Source: an uncultured Pseudoxanthomonas sp. (lineage in GTDB: Bacteria; Pseudomonadota; Gammaproteobacteria; Xanthomonadales; Xanthomonadaceae). From it: a stretch of DNA of 64,000 nucleotides. The notes beneath the pieces are model-generated. The model searched no databases. It had not been told where the DNA came from and worked only from the letters and a program-made list of their open reading frames with translations. The stretch is from positions 1-64,000 of the forward strand of contig NZ_CAMPJD010000017.1 of NCBI RefSeq assembly GCF_946886695.1, in the 5' to 3' direction. This document shows, one piece after another, positions 37,982 through 49,178 of this stretch; within the stretch, counting starts at the first letter, position 1; the number at the start of each line of letters is the position of its first letter. The translations under genes and the position numbers were made by a program.

Positions 37982-38686
37982 ATGCCCGTTTCCGCCATCC
38001 TCACCGACATCGAAGGCACCACCAGCAGCATCTCGTTCGTGAAGGACGTGCTGTTCCCGTACGCGCGCCGCGCCCTGCCCGGCTTCGTGCGCGAGCACGG
38101 CGACGAGCCGGAGGTGCGTCGTTGGCTGGATGTCGTGGCCACCGAACACGGCAGCATCTGCAGCGATGACGTCATCGTGGAAACGCTGCAGGGCTGGATC
38201 GACCAGGATCGCAAGCACACAGCGCTGAAGGCGCTCCAGGGCCTGATCTGGGAGGCCGGCTACCGCGATGCGGATTTCACCGCCCACATCTACCCCGATG
38301 CAGCGCCAGCGTTGCGCCACTGGCATGCACAGGGTTACCCGCTCTACGTCTATTCATCCGGTTCGGTGCCGGCGCAGAAGCTGTTCTTCGGCCACAGTGA
38401 CGCCGGCGACCTGTCGCCGATGTTCTCGGGCTGGTTCGATACCGAAATCGGCGGCAAGCGCGAGGCGGCCAGTTACCAGGCCATCGCCGAGCGCATCGGC
38501 GTGCCTCCCGGGAACATCCTGTTCCTGTCCGACGTCGTGGAGGAACTGGATGCCGCGCGCGATGCCGGCCTGCAGACGTGCCTGGTCGACCGTCGGGACG
38601 ACTACCCCGCGCCGCGCGAAGGTGATGCGGCACGTGGTCACGTGCGCGTCGCCTCCTTCACTGACATCGAGCTGCCCACCGCGTGA
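37982..38686 (+). CDS. mtnC: 2,3-diketo-5-methylthiopentyl-1-phosphate enolase-phosphatase
   Basis: HAD-superfamily bifunctional enolase/phosphatase E1 of methionine salvage; 234 residues. HAD motif 1 appears as [14 protein letters not shown], motif 2 as YVYSSGSV, motif 3 around GGKREAASY, motif 4 as [16 protein letters not shown] 37982. The last codon overlaps the GTG of the EamA transporter gene. Separated from mtnD by two repeat hairpins. Confidence 0.94.
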   Translation: MPVSAILTDIEGTTSSISFVKDVLFPYARRALPGFVREHGDEPEVRRWLDVVATEHGSICSDDVIVETLQGWIDQDRKHTALKALQGLIWEAGYRDADFTAHIYPDAAPALRHWHAQGYPLYVYSSGSVPAQKLFFGHSDAGDLSPMFSGWFDTEIGGKREAASYQAIAERIGVPPGNILFLSDVVEELDAARDAGLQTCLVDRRDDYPAPREGDAARGHVRVASFTDIELPTA

Positions 38687-39561
38687 GCGACGCCGCTTCG
38701 CAGCGCCGCGCCACCCTGGCGGGGCTGGTCGCGATCCTGCTGTGGGCGTCGCTTGCATTGTTGACGACGGCGACGGGCAACCTGCCGCCTTTCCAGGTGC
38801 TGGCCGTCGGCTTCGGCATCGCCGCCGTGCTGGGCATCCTGCGCGCAGGCCTGCGCGGTAGCGCAGGTTGGCGCGAGCTGCGCCAGCCGCTGTCCGCGTT
38901 CGCGCTGTCCACGCTCGCTCTGTTCGGCTATCACGCGCTCTACTTCATCGCGCTGAAGCGCGCACCGGCCGTGGAAGCCAACCTGCTCAACTACCTGTGG
39001 CCGCTGCTGATCGTGGTGTTCGCAGGCCTGTTCGGCGGTGTCTCCGTGCGCCCCGGCCAGTGGCTGGGCACCGGCCTCGGCCTGATCGCGGCGGTACTGC
39101 TGGTGACCCGCGGGCGCAGCCTGCAGATCGAGCCATCGCATGTCCCCGGCTATGTTGCCGCGTTGGGCGCGGCGCTGATCTGGTCGCTGTATTCGGTACT
39201 CAACCGACGCCACGCCGAGGTGCCCAGCGCGGCGATCACCATGGCCTGCGCGGGCGTCGCGGTGCTGGGCGCCGTCGCGCACCTGCTGGGCGAGGAGACG
39301 GTCACTCCCACCGCAAGCCAGTGGGCCGTGCTGGTGCTCATGGGCATCGGCCCGGTGGGTGCCGCGTTCTGGCTGTGGGACCATGGCACCAAGCGCGGCG
39401 ATATCGCCCTTCTGGGCAGCCTGTCCTACCTGGCGCCACTGCTGTCGACCCTGCTGCTGGTGGCCTCGGGGCGCGCGCAGGCGCATTGGATACAAGCCGT
39501 CGCGATCACATTGCTCATGATCGGTGCGTGGCTCAGCGTGCGCGCGAGCCGCACGCGTTGA
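38683..39561 (+). CDS. EamA/DMT family transporter (YddG-like)
   Basis: Ten-helix drug/metabolite transporter, 292 residues, probable amino acid exporter of the inner membrane. Two EamA repeats (about residues 10-135 and 150-288); typical motifs [14 protein letters not shown] and [12 protein letters not shown], and the closing [21 protein letters not shown]. Resembles the aromatic amino acid exporter YddG. Start GTG 38683 overlaps the mtnC stop (GTGA), an unexpected coupling to methionine salvage that hints at export of a sulfur amino acid or oxo acid. Confidence 0.85.
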   Translation: MSDAASQRRATLAGLVAILLWASLALLTTATGNLPPFQVLAVGFGIAAVLGILRAGLRGSAGWRELRQPLSAFALSTLALFGYHALYFIALKRAPAVEANLLNYLWPLLIVVFAGLFGGVSVRPGQWLGTGLGLIAAVLLVTRGRSLQIEPSHVPGYVAALGAALIWSLYSVLNRRHAEVPSAAITMACAGVAVLGAVAHLLGEETVTPTASQWAVLVLMGIGPVGAAFWLWDHGTKRGDIALLGSLSYLAPLLSTLLLVASGRAQAHWIQAVAITLLMIGAWLSVRASRTR

Positions 39562-39690
39562 TGAGAGCGATTCGCGTTTCCGCATGTCGGGACGTGTTTC
39601 CCTAGACTGCGCGCACGTCGCAAGCCAGCCCAACGCCAGCCAGCCACGCATGCCCCGCCCGCCAGCCTCCGCTCGCCCGCAAGGACATGG

Positions 39691-39716
39691 AACGCCTCCC
39701 ATCGGGAGGCGTTTTC
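39691..39716. terminator. Intrinsic terminator between convergent genes
   Basis: Stem AACGCCTCCC-ATC-GGGAGGCGTT followed by TTC; between the EamA gene and the YdeI gene. The stretch 39562-39690 has no recognised gene. Confidence 0.8.
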
Positions 39717-39726
39717 GTTCATGGCA

Positions 39727-40302
39727 TCAGGCGTGGATCTTCTCACCACGCGCCAACATGGCGACCAGTTTCTCCACCCGCGCCTGTTTCGTTTCGAGCT
39801 TCACGGCGGTCTGCACGCGCCAACACACGGCATACCGGTTGGTCCTGTCGAGTGCGTCGAAGAAGGCCTTGGCCTTGCGATTCTCCGCCAGCGCCTGGGC
39901 GAGTTCGGCCGGCACGTCCATCGATCTGGCGCCGTCGTAGGCCGCATCCCAGCGACCATCGGCCTTGGCCGCCTCGACTTCGCGCATGCCCGCCGGACGC
40001 ATCCGTCCTGCCGCGACCAGCACATCGATCTTGGCGACGTTGATCTTGGACCACGTGCTGCGCGAACGACGCGGCGTGAAGCGCTGCAGGAAGCACTGCG
40101 CGTCGAAGCCCTTCTTCTGCCCGTCGATCCAGCCATGGCACAGCGCCACGTCGAGCGCTTCCGCATAGCTCACCGACGCGATGCCCGAGTCCTTCTTCGC
40201 GATCCTGAGCCACACGCCCTCGGACGTGGCATGGCGCTCCAGCCAGCGCTCCCACGCGGCGGCGTCCACGAAGTACTCGATGGGAAGTTCCGTCGCGGCC
40301 AT
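39727..40302 (-). CDS. YdeI/OmpD-associated family protein
   Basis: A 191-residue soluble protein. Signatures: SEGVWLRIAKK, SVSYAEALDVALCHGWIDG, FTPRRSRSTWSKIN and the C-terminal helical region NRKAKAFFDALDRTNRYAV ending QARVEKLVAMLARGEKIH, all typical of the YdeI family (DUF1801-related/bacteriocin-protection type). Biochemical function unknown. It starts 2 nt after the stop of the metallophosphoesterase gene, so the two are probably co-expressed. Confidence 0.87.
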   Translation of the reverse strand: MAATELPIEYFVDAAAWERWLERHATSEGVWLRIAKKDSGIASVSYAEALDVALCHGWIDGQKKGFDAQCFLQRFTPRRSRSTWSKINVAKIDVLVAAGRMRPAGMREVEAAKADGRWDAAYDGARSMDVPAELAQALAENRKAKAFFDALDRTNRYAVCWRVQTAVKLETKQARVEKLVAMLARGEKIHA

Positions 40303-40304
40303 GA

Positions 40305-41885
40305 TCAGGGCTCTGCGAGCTGCAGGCGATACGACGTGCGGGCCGATAGTTCGCCACGCCAGCGGTCGAAGGCGCGCACCTCCACCGCATGTTCGCCTTC
40401 AGCCAGGTCGGTGGGCAGCGCGCCGCGCCACAGGTGCTGGGAAGCTTCGGCTTCCGGCGATCGGTCATAGCCACGCAAGGCATCGGCCGTGTCGTCGCGC
40501 ATGTTCTCCCGCAGCAGGCGGGGATCGGGTAGTTCGACGCGCTTCATCGGCTTCCATTCGCCGCCATCGATCCGGTACTCGACACGGGTCTCCGCATCCC
40601 CCATGTAGACATTGGCGAACACGCCCCACGCCGGATACGCGCCCTTGCGCAGCACACGCGGCGCGTGCAGGCCGATGCCGCTGTCGTCCGCGCCGCGCGC
40701 CGGATGCCACAACAGCGCGTACTCGCCGCCCGCCCGCACGCGCAACCGCGCGTAGCCATTGGGCGTACCGTCTGCCATCGTCGTTTCGGGAATGCCGTCG
40801 GCATCCTTGACGCCCGACCAGTAGGCGCCGCAAGCCGCGCCGACGTTGTACTCATGCAGCGGCCGGAGGCCGTGCCAACCGGTGGAAACGTCGTGGTACC
40901 AGTGTCGCTGGGTATGGGTATGCCCACTGAGGAGCAGCACGTGCGGGAAATCCTCCAGCATCGCGAACAGGCGCTCGCGGTATTCCCGGCGGAAGCCGCG
41001 TGCGCCCGGCTCGTAGAAGGGGATGTGCACGCCGATCACCAGCAGCCGGTCCTTGCGCACCGTGGGCAGGTACGCCTGCAGGAAGGCGAACTGGTCTTCG
41101 CGCAGCCCGCCGAAGTACGCAGGCACGCTGCCGGGCTGGTAGATCACGTCGTCCAGGCCGATGAACGTCGCGACCTCTTCTTCCCACGCGAACGTGTCCG
41201 GGCCCAGGTGATGGCGGAACGTGCGCAGCGAATCCTCATCGCCGGCGGCATCGAAGTCGAGGTCGTGGTTGCCCGGAATGAACAGCCACGGCACCTGCAG
41301 GCTCATCGTCGTGCGCAGGATCTGCGGATACAGCGACAGGTCGTCGTTGGTCACGTCGCCCAGGGTCAGGCCCAGCGCGGCGCCGTGCCTGCCGACCAGC
41401 GGCTGCACGATGTCGCGCCAGTAGTAGTCCACGTCCTTCACGGAAGAGGTCTGGCTGTCGGCGAACAGCAGCACATCGAGCGCGCCCTTCGCCTCCTTCA
41501 CCCGCGGACGAAGCCCGAAATGCGTGCAGTCCGGTTGCCGCTGCGGGATGCCGCCGTATTTCAGCGTGGGACCGGCGTGGTACTGCAGGTTGCGCCAGCG
41601 GGCCGGCAAGCCGTCCGGTCGCACCGCCAGATCGTAGCCGGCCGGTCTGATGATGAAGAGCGTACGCCCGTCAACGTAGTCGAGGCTGTATTCACCCCGC
41701 GCATCCGTGACCGCGATGTCGACACCGTTGGACACCTTGATGCCCGGCAGGCCCGGTTCCCCCGCATCGCGGGCGCCGTTGCCGTTGCGATCCTCGTACA
41801 CCTGTCCCCAGTTGCAGGGCGGCGGCAGTGCATGGGCGGGGACCGTCAGCAGTGTCAGGACGAGGGCGATCAACGAAGCGCGCAT
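40305..41885 (-). CDS. Secreted calcineurin-like metallophosphoesterase
   Basis: Predicted exported phosphoesterase, 526 residues. Signal peptide MRASLIALVLTLLTVPAHA, an N-terminal SdrD/CNA-B-like beta domain with a Ca-binding-like loop (YEDRNGNGARDAGEPGLPG), the catalytic core (LFADSQTS, LTLGDVTNDD, IPGNHDLDF, VIGVHIPF, SGHTHTQRH), and a C-terminal beta domain (ETRVEYRIDGGEWKPM). The first metal motif, normally D-x-H, reads D-S-Q. Three-domain plan matches CapA-unrelated periplasmic phosphoesterases of Xanthomonadaceae. Substrate unknown. Confidence 0.87.
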   Translation of the reverse strand: MRASLIALVLTLLTVPAHALPPPCNWGQVYEDRNGNGARDAGEPGLPGIKVSNGVDIAVTDARGEYSLDYVDGRTLFIIRPAGYDLAVRPDGLPARWRNLQYHAGPTLKYGGIPQRQPDCTHFGLRPRVKEAKGALDVLLFADSQTSSVKDVDYYWRDIVQPLVGRHGAALGLTLGDVTNDDLSLYPQILRTTMSLQVPWLFIPGNHDLDFDAAGDEDSLRTFRHHLGPDTFAWEEEVATFIGLDDVIYQPGSVPAYFGGLREDQFAFLQAYLPTVRKDRLLVIGVHIPFYEPGARGFRREYRERLFAMLEDFPHVLLLSGHTHTQRHWYHDVSTGWHGLRPLHEYNVGAACGAYWSGVKDADGIPETTMADGTPNGYARLRVRAGGEYALLWHPARGADDSGIGLHAPRVLRKGAYPAWGVFANVYMGDAETRVEYRIDGGEWKPMKRVELPDPRLLRENMRDDTADALRGYDRSPEAEASQHLWRGALPTDLAEGEHAVEVRAFDRWRGELSARTSYRLQLAEP

Positions 41886-41939
41886 GGCGACTCCAGCCGG
41901 AAGACCGGGAGATTATGGCGCAGCAACAGCATTGCCGTT

Positions 41940-42061
41940 GTAGGAGCGACGTAAGTCGCGACCGCACGGCTGGATCACCATGGAGATGTGCTGCAAGCGA
42001 TACCGACGATGGACCATCGCGTTCGATCCAGATCCACGGTCGCGACTTACGTCGCTCCTAC
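41940..42061. repeat. REP inverted pair (GTAGGAGCGACG type), copy 2
   Basis: Copies at 41940-41964 and, inverted, 42037-42061, 25 nt each and identical, 72 bp apart. It fills the gap between the metallophosphoesterase start and hisIE end. Confidence 0.9.
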
Positions 42062-42077
42062 AAGGTGCGAGGGAAGC

Positions 42078-42704
42078 TCACGTGGACGCGTGGCGTTGGC
42101 GCAGCACGTCGACGGCATCGGCCAGCGACAGGCCGCGTGCGCGCAGCAGGGCGGTCAGGTGGTACAGCAGATCGGCACTTTCGCCGAGCAGCGCGGTTTC
42201 GTCCTGCGCCACGGCCGCCAACGCTGTTTCCACGCCCTCCTCGCCCACCTTCTGCGCGATGCGGCGGACGCCGGCCTCGAACAGTCGCGTGGTGTAGCTG
42301 TCGGCGGGCCGTTCGCGCTCGCGCTGCGCAACGAGGGCATCCAGTTCCGACAGAAATGCCGACGGCGCCGACGGGAAGCAGCTGGCGCGCTGCAGATGAC
42401 ACGTGGGGCCGCGCGGGTGCGCGAGCATCAGTAGCGTGTCGTTGTCGCAGTCGACTTCGACCGAGACGAGGTCCAGTACATGTCCTGAGCTTTCTCCCTT
42501 GGTCCACAGACGCTGCTTGCTGCGACTGAAGAAAGTCACCTGCCGGTGCGCGAGTGTTGCTTCCAGCGCTTCGAGGTTCATGTAGCCCAGCATCAGCACA
42601 CGCAGATTCGCCGCATCCTGCACGACGACGGGTAGCAGTCCATCGCCTTTGCTCCAGTCCAGGCTGGATGGATCGAATGCCGGTTGCCGCTTGTCAGTCG
42701 CCAC
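42078..42704 (-). CDS. hisIE: Phosphoribosyl-AMP cyclohydrolase / phosphoribosyl-ATP pyrophosphatase
   Basis: Bifunctional enzyme for steps 2 and 3 of histidine synthesis, 208 residues. N-terminal HisI cyclohydrolase ([31 protein letters not shown], the metal motif DCDNDTLLM and [11 protein letters not shown]) and C-terminal HisE ([26 protein letters not shown]). Start GTG 42704 overlaps the hisF end by 11 nt. Last gene of the his operon, followed by a REP pair. Confidence 0.96.
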   Translation of the reverse strand: MATDKRQPAFDPSSLDWSKGDGLLPVVVQDAANLRVLMLGYMNLEALEATLAHRQVTFFSRSKQRLWTKGESSGHVLDLVSVEVDCDNDTLLMLAHPRGPTCHLQRASCFPSAPSAFLSELDALVAQRERERPADSYTTRLFEAGVRRIAQKVGEEGVETALAAVAQDETALLGESADLLYHLTALLRARGLSLADAVDVLRQRHAST

Positions 42705-43470
42705 GTCTCACCTCGATGCCTTGTTGCGCCAGTGCCTGCTTCAGTGCCGGAATGCGGATGTGGCCGCTGTGGAAGACGCTGGCGGCCAGTGCACCGTCCA
42801 CATCCGCCTGCCGGAACACGTCGGTGAAATGCTCCACCTCGCCTGCGCCACCCGAGGCAACGAGCGGCACTTCGCAGACCCTGCGAACCGCCTGCAACTG
42901 CGCCAGGTCGTAGCCTCGCCGCACGCCATCCTGGTCCATGCAGTTCAACACGATCTCGCCAGCGCCCAGGCCCTGCGCCTGCACGACCCAATCCAGCGTC
43001 CGCAGGCCGGCACCCTGCATTTTCGTGGGATCGCCGGAGTAGCGGCGCACGCGCCACTCGCCATCCGGCTCGCGAATGGAATCCACGCCGACCACCACGC
43101 ATTGCACACCGAACGCCTGCGCCAGTTCGCCGATCAGGTCCGGACGCTCCAGCGCGGGCGTGTTGACCGACACCTTGTCGGCCCCGCTGTACAGTACGCG
43201 GCGGGCTGTCTCCACGTCGCGGATGCCGCCCGCCACGCAGAACGGAATATCCAGCAGCCGCGACACGCGCTCGATCCAGGCGTAGTCGACCGAACGCCCC
43301 TCCGGACTGGCGCTGATGTCGTAGAACACCAGTTCGTCGGCCCCTTCGTCGCGGTAGCGCAGCGCCAGCTCCGCGATGTCGCCCATGTCGACGTGGTCGC
43401 GGAACTTCACGCCCTTGACCACCCGGCCCTTGCGCACGTCCAGGCAGGGAATGATGCGCCGGCTCAGCAT
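42694..43470 (-). CDS. hisF: Imidazole glycerol phosphate synthase cyclase subunit
   Basis: TIM-barrel cyclase that, with HisH, makes imidazole glycerol phosphate and AICAR; 258 residues. Catalytic Asp in [15 protein letters not shown] and in [13 protein letters not shown]; phosphate loops VAGGIRD and ASGGAG. Overlaps hisA by 7 nt and hisIE by 11 nt. Confidence 0.97.
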   Translation of the reverse strand: MLSRRIIPCLDVRKGRVVKGVKFRDHVDMGDIAELALRYRDEGADELVFYDISASPEGRSVDYAWIERVSRLLDIPFCVAGGIRDVETARRVLYSGADKVSVNTPALERPDLIGELAQAFGVQCVVVGVDSIREPDGEWRVRRYSGDPTKMQGAGLRTLDWVVQAQGLGAGEIVLNCMDQDGVRRGYDLAQLQAVRRVCEVPLVASGGAGEVEHFTDVFRQADVDGALAASVFHSGHIRIPALKQALAQQGIEVRRGD

Positions 43471-44201
43471 GCCAGCGCTTCCGGCAAGGCGAAGCGGCCT
43501 TCAAGCAACGCACGCCCGAGCACGATGCCGGCGCAACCCGCTTCGCGAGCCCCGATGACATCCGCCACCGCGCTCACCCCGCCCGAGGCCTGCACGGCCA
43601 AGCCGGGCAAGGTGGTGCGCAGGTGGGCGTACAGGTCGAGGTTGGGCCCGCTCAGCATGCCGTCGCGGGCGATGTCGGTGCACAGCAGTTGGCGCAGGCC
43701 GGCACCCGCGTAGCGCAAGGCAAGGTCGTCCAGCGTCTCGGATGCCGTCTCCGTCCAGCCATGCACCGGCAGGCGCCACGTTCCGTCGTCGTCGCGTCGC
43801 GTATCCAGCGCCACGGTGATGCGCTCGCTGCCGAACTCGGCCAGCCACGCCACGACGGCATCCGGGTCGCGGACCGACAACGAACCGATGACGACACGTT
43901 CCGCGCCTGCAGCGAGGATCCGCGCCACATCATCGCGCCCGCGCACACCACCGCCCGTCTGCACCTTCAACGAGGTCGTGCGCGCGATTTCGCCCAGCAA
44001 CGGCGCTAGCGTGTAGCCGCCGGCACGCGCCGCGTCCAGATCGACCAGGTGCAGCCATTCGGCACCCTGCGAGGCGTAGCGCTGCGCGACCTCCAGCGGC
44101 GTGCCGTCATAGCGTGTTTCGCGTGCATAGTCGCCCTGCGCCAGCCGCACGACGCGGCCATCGCGTACGTCGATGGCGGGATAAACGGTGAAACCTGTCA
44201 T
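43464..44201 (-). CDS. hisA: ProFAR isomerase (HisA)
   Basis: Isomerises ProFAR to PRFAR, 245 residues, TIM barrel. Catalytic Asp in [13 protein letters not shown] and in [16 protein letters not shown]; phosphate loops QTGGGVRG and [10 protein letters not shown] 44201 overlaps the hisH stop (ATGA); the longer upstream reading in this frame is not the gene. Confidence 0.96.
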   Translation of the reverse strand: MTGFTVYPAIDVRDGRVVRLAQGDYARETRYDGTPLEVAQRYASQGAEWLHLVDLDAARAGGYTLAPLLGEIARTTSLKVQTGGGVRGRDDVARILAAGAERVVIGSLSVRDPDAVVAWLAEFGSERITVALDTRRDDDGTWRLPVHGWTETASETLDDLALRYAGAGLRQLLCTDIARDGMLSGPNLDLYAHLRTTLPGLAVQASGGVSAVADVIGAREAGCAGIVLGRALLEGRFALPEALAC

Positions 44202-44800
44202 TGCAGTCCGTACTCGATGAAGTTCTTCAGCAACCGTGCGCCGACGGCACCCGAGCGCTCGGGATGGAACTGGGCGCCGGCCACATTGCCCCGCTGCACC
44301 ACCGCGGCGAACGCGTGGCCGTGCTCGCTGCTGCACAGGCAGTCGTCGTCGACGGCTGCGGCATAGCTGTGGACGAAGTAGGCGTGGTCGCCGTCAGCGA
44401 TGCCTTCCACCAGCGAGCCGCCGCGTCGCCGCTGCAGGGTATTCCAGCCCATGTGCGGTACGCGGATGCCGGGTGCGGCGCGCAACTTGCGTACGCGTCC
44501 CGGCAGCAAGCCCAGGCAGGGGGTGTCCTCCTCCTCGGAATGCGCGAACAACAGCTGCACGCCGACGCAGACACCCAGCAGCGGCTTGTCCAGCGTGCGC
44601 AGCACGTCGACCAGGTCCAGTTCCTGCAGTCGCGCCATGCACACGGCGGCGGCGCCCACACCGGGCAGGATCACCCGGTCCGCAGCGCGGATCGTCGCCG
44701 CGTCGCCGGTAAGTTCCGCTTCCACGCCGAGGCGCTGCAACGCATATCGCACCGAGCCGATATTGGAGCCACCGGCATCGACCAGGACCACCTTCGTCAC
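44198..44800 (-). CDS. hisH: Imidazole glycerol phosphate synthase glutamine amidotransferase subunit
   Basis: Class I glutaminase partner of HisF, 200 residues. Nucleophile Cys in [10 protein letters not shown], His in FVHSYAA and His-x-Glu in AQFHPERSG. Start GTG 44800, overlapping the hisB stop by 4 nt. Confidence 0.96.
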   Translation of the reverse strand: MTKVVLVDAGGSNIGSVRYALQRLGVEAELTGDAATIRAADRVILPGVGAAAVCMARLQELDLVDVLRTLDKPLLGVCVGVQLLFAHSEEEDTPCLGLLPGRVRKLRAAPGIRVPHMGWNTLQRRRGGSLVEGIADGDHAYFVHSYAAAVDDDCLCSSEHGHAFAAVVQRGNVAGAQFHPERSGAVGARLLKNFIEYGLQ

Positions 44801-45870
44801 AGGGCCCCCTTTGTCGACGGCAGTTCGGCACCCTCGCGCTTCACCGCCTGGCGCAACGCGCGTGCCAGCGCCTTGAAGCTGGCCTCGACCTTGTGGTGGT
44901 CGTTGTCGCCTTCCACCCTCAGGTTGAGATTGAGGCCGGAGGCGTCGCAGAGCGAGCGGAAGAAGTGCGGCACCAGTTCGGTCGGCAGGTCGCCGACGCG
45001 CTCGCGCCGGAACTCGCCCGTGAAGACGAAGTACGGCCGCCCGCTGAAATCCAGCGCCGCGCTGGCCAGCGTCTCGTCCATCGGCAGGGTGAAACCGTAG
45101 CGGCCGATGCCGCGCTTGTCGCCCAGCGCCTCTTTCAGCGCCTGCCCCAGCGCGAGGCCGGTGTCCTCGACGGTGTGGTGCTCGTCGATGTGCAGGTCGC
45201 CATCGGCGCGCACGTCCAGTGCGAAACCGCCGTGCTTGCCGATCTGCTCCAGCATGTGGTCGAAGAACGGCAGGCCGGTCTTCGCGACGGGCTCGGCGAT
45301 GCGGTCGAGGTCCACTTCGACGCGGATCTTCGTCTCCTTCGTGTTGCGCTGGACTACGGCACGCCGTGGCGCATCCGCCAGTTCATGCGCGATGCCGGCC
45401 CAGTCCCATTCGCCACCGAACTGCACGGTCTTCAGCTGGAAGCCGCGGATCTTCAGGTTCTCGGCGAACTGGATGTCGCTCGGCCGGTCGCCGACCATGC
45501 CCGAGCGCGCCCAGTCGATGCTGCGGTCCTGCAGATAGGGGACCATCAAACCGATACCCGGCTTGCGCGTCGGCTTGTTCTCGTGCGGCCAGCTTTCATC
45601 GATCAGTACGTCGCGGAAGCGGATGCCCTGGCTTTCGAACACCTGCATCATCAATGCCTGCGGTCCGTCGAAGCTGGCGCGCGGATACTGTTCGCTGCCC
45701 AACCCGTCCTGGTTGCTGACGATGACGAACTGGTAGCCCGCATCGCGCAGTTTCAGCAGCGCGGGAATGACCCCGGCGACGAAGCGCACTTTCTCGTAGG
45801 CGTCGATCTGGAAGTCTTCCGGCTCTTCGATCAGGGTGCCGTCACGGTCGATGAAGAGGATGGGGGTCAC
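44797..45870 (-). CDS. hisB: Histidinol-phosphatase / imidazoleglycerol-phosphate dehydratase
   Basis: Bifunctional enzyme for steps 6 and 8, 357 residues. N-terminal HAD phosphatase ([30 protein letters not shown]) and C-terminal dehydratase with the manganese-binding repeats ([37 protein letters not shown]). Start GTG 45870. The fused form is characteristic of gammaproteobacteria. Confidence 0.96.
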   Translation of the reverse strand: MTPILFIDRDGTLIEEPEDFQIDAYEKVRFVAGVIPALLKLRDAGYQFVIVSNQDGLGSEQYPRASFDGPQALMMQVFESQGIRFRDVLIDESWPHENKPTRKPGIGLMVPYLQDRSIDWARSGMVGDRPSDIQFAENLKIRGFQLKTVQFGGEWDWAGIAHELADAPRRAVVQRNTKETKIRVEVDLDRIAEPVAKTGLPFFDHMLEQIGKHGGFALDVRADGDLHIDEHHTVEDTGLALGQALKEALGDKRGIGRYGFTLPMDETLASAALDFSGRPYFVFTGEFRRERVGDLPTELVPHFFRSLCDASGLNLNLRVEGDNDHHKVEASFKALARALRQAVKREGAELPSTKGAL

Positions 45871-46949
45871 GCGACTTGCTCCTGCGCGCTGAGGGCCGCG
45901 ATCACGCGGTCGTTCTGCGTTGGCGAGCCAACGGTGATGCGCAACGCATCACCGAGCTGCGGCGCCGCTCGCTGGTCGCGCACCACCACACCGGCTGCGA
46001 GCAGCGCGCGGAATGCGCTTTCCGCATCATCGAAGCGTGCCAGCAGGTAATTGCCCTGCGACGGGTAGACACGCCGGACGCCGACGCTGCGCTCCAGTGC
46101 GGCCTGAAGCCGGGTGCGCTCGCTGCGTACCAGCGCAACACGCTCGCGCGTCTGCGCCAGCGCCGTGTCGGACAAGCCATCCAGCGCCAGATCGGCGCAG
46201 GGCGTCGGCACCGGATAGGGCGCCTGGCAGCGCCGCAGCACCGAGACCAGTCCCTCATCCCCGATCACGACGCCGATCCGCGCTGCCGCCAGCGCATGCG
46301 CCTTGGACAGCGTGCGCAGCACGGCGAGGTTCGCATGCGCTTCAAGCAGCGTCGTAGCGGAGGCGTGATCGGCGAACTCGCCGTAGGCTTCATCGACGAC
46401 GACCAGCGACCGACCTTCCAGCGCACCAGCCAAAGCGGCGATGTCCCGGAGCGGAATCGCCGAGCCCGCCGGGTTCGAAGGCGAGCACAGGAACACCAGC
46501 TTTGCGCCCTGCCCCAACGCCGCCTCGCGAATGGCCTCGAGATCGGCGACAAAGCCTGCGTCGCCATCGACCAAGGGCACTTCGATGATGCGCGCCCCTT
46601 GCAGTCGCGCGCAGACCGCGTACATGCCGAACACCGGCGGCGTCACCACGATGGCATCCTCGCCGGGCACGCACAGCGCGCGTACCAGCAGGTCGATGGC
46701 TTCGTCACTGCCACGTCCGATCAGCAGTTGTTCTGGCGCCACGGCGTAGAGCTGCGCGAGCCTCGCACGCAGCGCGGACGGCTGCGGATCCGGATAGCGA
46801 CGACTGCGACCCTGCCCGTCGGCCGGATTTGCCCACGCGGACTCGTTGGCATTCAACCAGACATCGCCATTCAGCGCATCGCTGCGCGCCGACTTGTACC
46901 CGGCAAAGTCGCGCAGGTCTTGGCGTACGAGGGGCAGCACGCTGCTCAT
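45867..46949 (-). CDS. hisC: Histidinol-phosphate aminotransferase
   Basis: PLP-dependent class II aminotransferase, 360 residues. ANESAWANP near the N-terminus, [32 protein letters not shown]-binding Lys in [15 protein letters not shown], and C-terminal [20 protein letters not shown] 46949 ([12 protein letters not shown]) overlaps the hisD stop; the longer reading upstream lacks similarity to the family. Confidence 0.95.
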   Translation of the reverse strand: MSSVLPLVRQDLRDFAGYKSARSDALNGDVWLNANESAWANPADGQGRSRRYPDPQPSALRARLAQLYAVAPEQLLIGRGSDEAIDLLVRALCVPGEDAIVVTPPVFGMYAVCARLQGARIIEVPLVDGDAGFVADLEAIREAALGQGAKLVFLCSPSNPAGSAIPLRDIAALAGALEGRSLVVVDEAYGEFADHASATTLLEAHANLAVLRTLSKAHALAAARIGVVIGDEGLVSVLRRCQAPYPVPTPCADLALDGLSDTALAQTRERVALVRSERTRLQAALERSVGVRRVYPSQGNYLLARFDDAESAFRALLAAGVVVRDQRAAPQLGDALRITVGSPTQNDRVIAALSAQEQVA

Positions 46950-48259
46950 GCGGCCGCCTTGCGCAGGCGCAGCGCGACGGCATTGGCGTGTGCGTCCAGG
47001 CCCTCGGCACGCGCGAGCGTCAATGCGCACTCGCCGATGGCGGCGATGCCAGCCCGGCTGGCCGACTGCACGCTGACGAAGTTCTGGAAGCTGGCCACGC
47101 TGACGCCGCTGTACGCGCGCGCCGCGCCACTCGTCGGCAACACGTGGTTGGTGCCACTGCAATAGTCACCCAACGCTTCCGGCGTGTAGTCACCAAGGAA
47201 CACCGAACCGGCGGCCTCCACCTTGTCCAGCCATGCGCGCGGTTCACGCAGGGCGACGATCAGGTGTTCCGGCGCGTAGCGATTGCTGATGGCGAACGCG
47301 TCGTCCAGCGTGGCGACCTTGATCAGGCGCGACGCCGACAATGCCTGTCGTGCGATGTCGACCCGGTCGAGTGCGGCAAGCTGCGTGGCCAGTTCGTCCT
47401 GCACGCGCGCGATCAGTGCATCGTCATCGCTCAGCAGCAGCACCTGCGAATCCGGGCCATGCTCGGCCTGCGACAGCAGGTCCGCCGCCACGAAGGCTGC
47501 GTCCGCGCCGGCATCGGCGATCACCAGCACTTCAGAGGGGCCCGCCGGCATGTCGATGGCGGCGGCGCCGGACTGTGCGACCTGCTGCTTGGCTTCGGTC
47601 ACGTAGCTGTTGCCGGGACCGAACAGCTTGTCGCACTTCGGCACGCTGTCCGTGCCGAATGCCATCGCGGCGATCGCCTGCGCACCTCCGAGCTTGAACA
47701 CGCGACGCACACCGGTCAGCTGCGCGGCCACCAGCACGGCGGGATCGGCGGTGCCGTCCTTGCGTGGCGGCGTGCACAGCACGACTTCCCGGCAGCCGGC
47801 CAGGCGCGATGGCACGCCCAGCATCAGCGCGGTCGACGGCAACGGCGCACTCCCTGCCGGCACATACAGACCGACGCGCGCGATCGGTCGGATGATCCGT
47901 TCGCAGACCACGCCCGGCGCGGTTTCCACCGCGTAGGGTTGCGCCATGCCCGCGCGGTGGAAGGCCTCGATACGCTCGGCGGCGTCCTGCATCGCCTGGC
48001 GCAGGTCGGCGGACACGGCGGTGTGGGCGGCGGCGAATTCCTCGTCGCTGACTTCGAACGTCGCCAGTTCCACGCCGTCGAAGCGCGCGGTGATCTCGCG
48101 CAGCGCCACGTCGCCGCGCGCCTGCACGTCGGCCAACAGGCCCGCCACGGCATCGCGTGTGCGTTGCGCGACCGTCTGCACGGGCCGTGCGAGCACGGCG
48201 TTGCGCGCGGCCTCATCCAATACGTTCCAGTCGTACGCCGGGGCGGGCGAAACGCTCAT
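46946..48259 (-). CDS. hisD: Histidinol dehydrogenase
   Basis: Zinc-dependent NAD enzyme for the last two oxidations of histidine synthesis, 437 residues. Signatures: [80 protein letters not shown] and [19 protein letters not shown] 48259 overlaps hisG stop by 4 nt. Confidence 0.96.
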   Translation of the reverse strand: MSVSPAPAYDWNVLDEAARNAVLARPVQTVAQRTRDAVAGLLADVQARGDVALREITARFDGVELATFEVSDEEFAAAHTAVSADLRQAMQDAAERIEAFHRAGMAQPYAVETAPGVVCERIIRPIARVGLYVPAGSAPLPSTALMLGVPSRLAGCREVVLCTPPRKDGTADPAVLVAAQLTGVRRVFKLGGAQAIAAMAFGTDSVPKCDKLFGPGNSYVTEAKQQVAQSGAAAIDMPAGPSEVLVIADAGADAAFVAADLLSQAEHGPDSQVLLLSDDDALIARVQDELATQLAALDRVDIARQALSASRLIKVATLDDAFAISNRYAPEHLIVALREPRAWLDKVEAAGSVFLGDYTPEALGDYCSGTNHVLPTSGAARAYSGVSVASFQNFVSVQSASRAGIAAIGECALTLARAEGLDAHANAVALRLRKAAA

Positions 48260-49170
48260 GCCAGCGACCTCTCGACCGACAGCACCATCAGGCCTTGCGC
48301 ACCGGCGCGCTGCAGTTCTTCCAGTCGTTGCCATGTGACCACGCCGTGGCACATCGCCTGCAGCGAGACGGGACCGTCTTCGCCACCCGGCAGCGTGACC
48401 AGACCCTCGCTATCGGTCAGCAGGCGCGACAATGCCGGCACCGTATCGCGCTCGGCGCGGAACATCAGCAGCTTGCTGTCCTTCAACTTCAGCACACCAT
48501 CGAGGCGGCGCAGCAGCATGTCGGCGAGCCCTGCGCGGGCGTCATCGAACTCGCGCGCCGGGCCGGCCAGCACCGCTTCGCTGTCCAGCAGGGTTTCCAC
48601 GGGCTTCAGCTGGTTGGCAGCGAGCGTGGCGCCACTGGAGACGAGATCGCAGATCAGGTCCGCGGTGCCCAGCTTCGGCGCGATCTCGACGGAGCCGGAC
48701 AGCTCGACCACAGCCGCATCAATGCTCCGTGCCTGCAGCCATTGCCGCAGCACGGAGGGATAGCTGGTGGCGATGCGCAGGCCCTGGAGCTGCTGCGGGC
48801 CTTCCCACTCCCAACTATCGGGAATGGCCAGCATCAGTCGGCAGCTCCCGAAACCGAGCGGACGCAGTTCGCGGTAGGCCTGCGGCAGGCCGATCAGGGC
48901 ACGCTCGCCGGCCTGTTCGTCCAGTTCGTTGCGGCCGACGATGCCGAAGTCGCAGACGCCATCGGCGATCAGGCCGGGGATGTCGTCATCGCGGACCAGC
49001 AGCAGGTCGACCGGCAGGGATTCGCCATAGCAGAACAACTTGTCGCGGCTTTCGCGCCAGCTCAGGCCGCAGGCGGCCAGCAGCGTGCGGGCAGGCTCGG
49101 CCAGCCGCCCGCTTTTCTGGATCGCGATGCGCAGACGCTCGCGCGTCGCGGGGGTCAGGGAGGGACTCAT
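48256..49170 (-). CDS. hisG: ATP phosphoribosyltransferase (long form)
   Basis: First, feedback-regulated step of histidine synthesis. It has 304 residues, so it carries the C-terminal ACT-like regulatory domain of the long form. Seen: [66 protein letters not shown] and [12 protein letters not shown]. It starts 8 nt after the stop of the TrpR-like regulator gene. Confidence 0.96.
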   Translation of the reverse strand: MSPSLTPATRERLRIAIQKSGRLAEPARTLLAACGLSWRESRDKLFCYGESLPVDLLLVRDDDIPGLIADGVCDFGIVGRNELDEQAGERALIGLPQAYRELRPLGFGSCRLMLAIPDSWEWEGPQQLQGLRIATSYPSVLRQWLQARSIDAAVVELSGSVEIAPKLGTADLICDLVSSGATLAANQLKPVETLLDSEAVLAGPAREFDDARAGLADMLLRRLDGVLKLKDSKLLMFRAERDTVPALSRLLTDSEGLVTLPGGEDGPVSLQAMCHGVVTWQRLEELQRAGAQGLMVLSVERSLA

Positions 49171-49178
49171 GGGGAAAC

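Noticed and set aside
39562..39690. Small gene between the EamA transporter and the terminator
   Set aside because: Short open frames exist, but none has a ribosome site or plausible composition.
46829..48763. 644-codon plus-strand open frame antisense to hisD and hisG
   Set aside because: No recognisable domain; both his genes on the minus strand show full family motifs.
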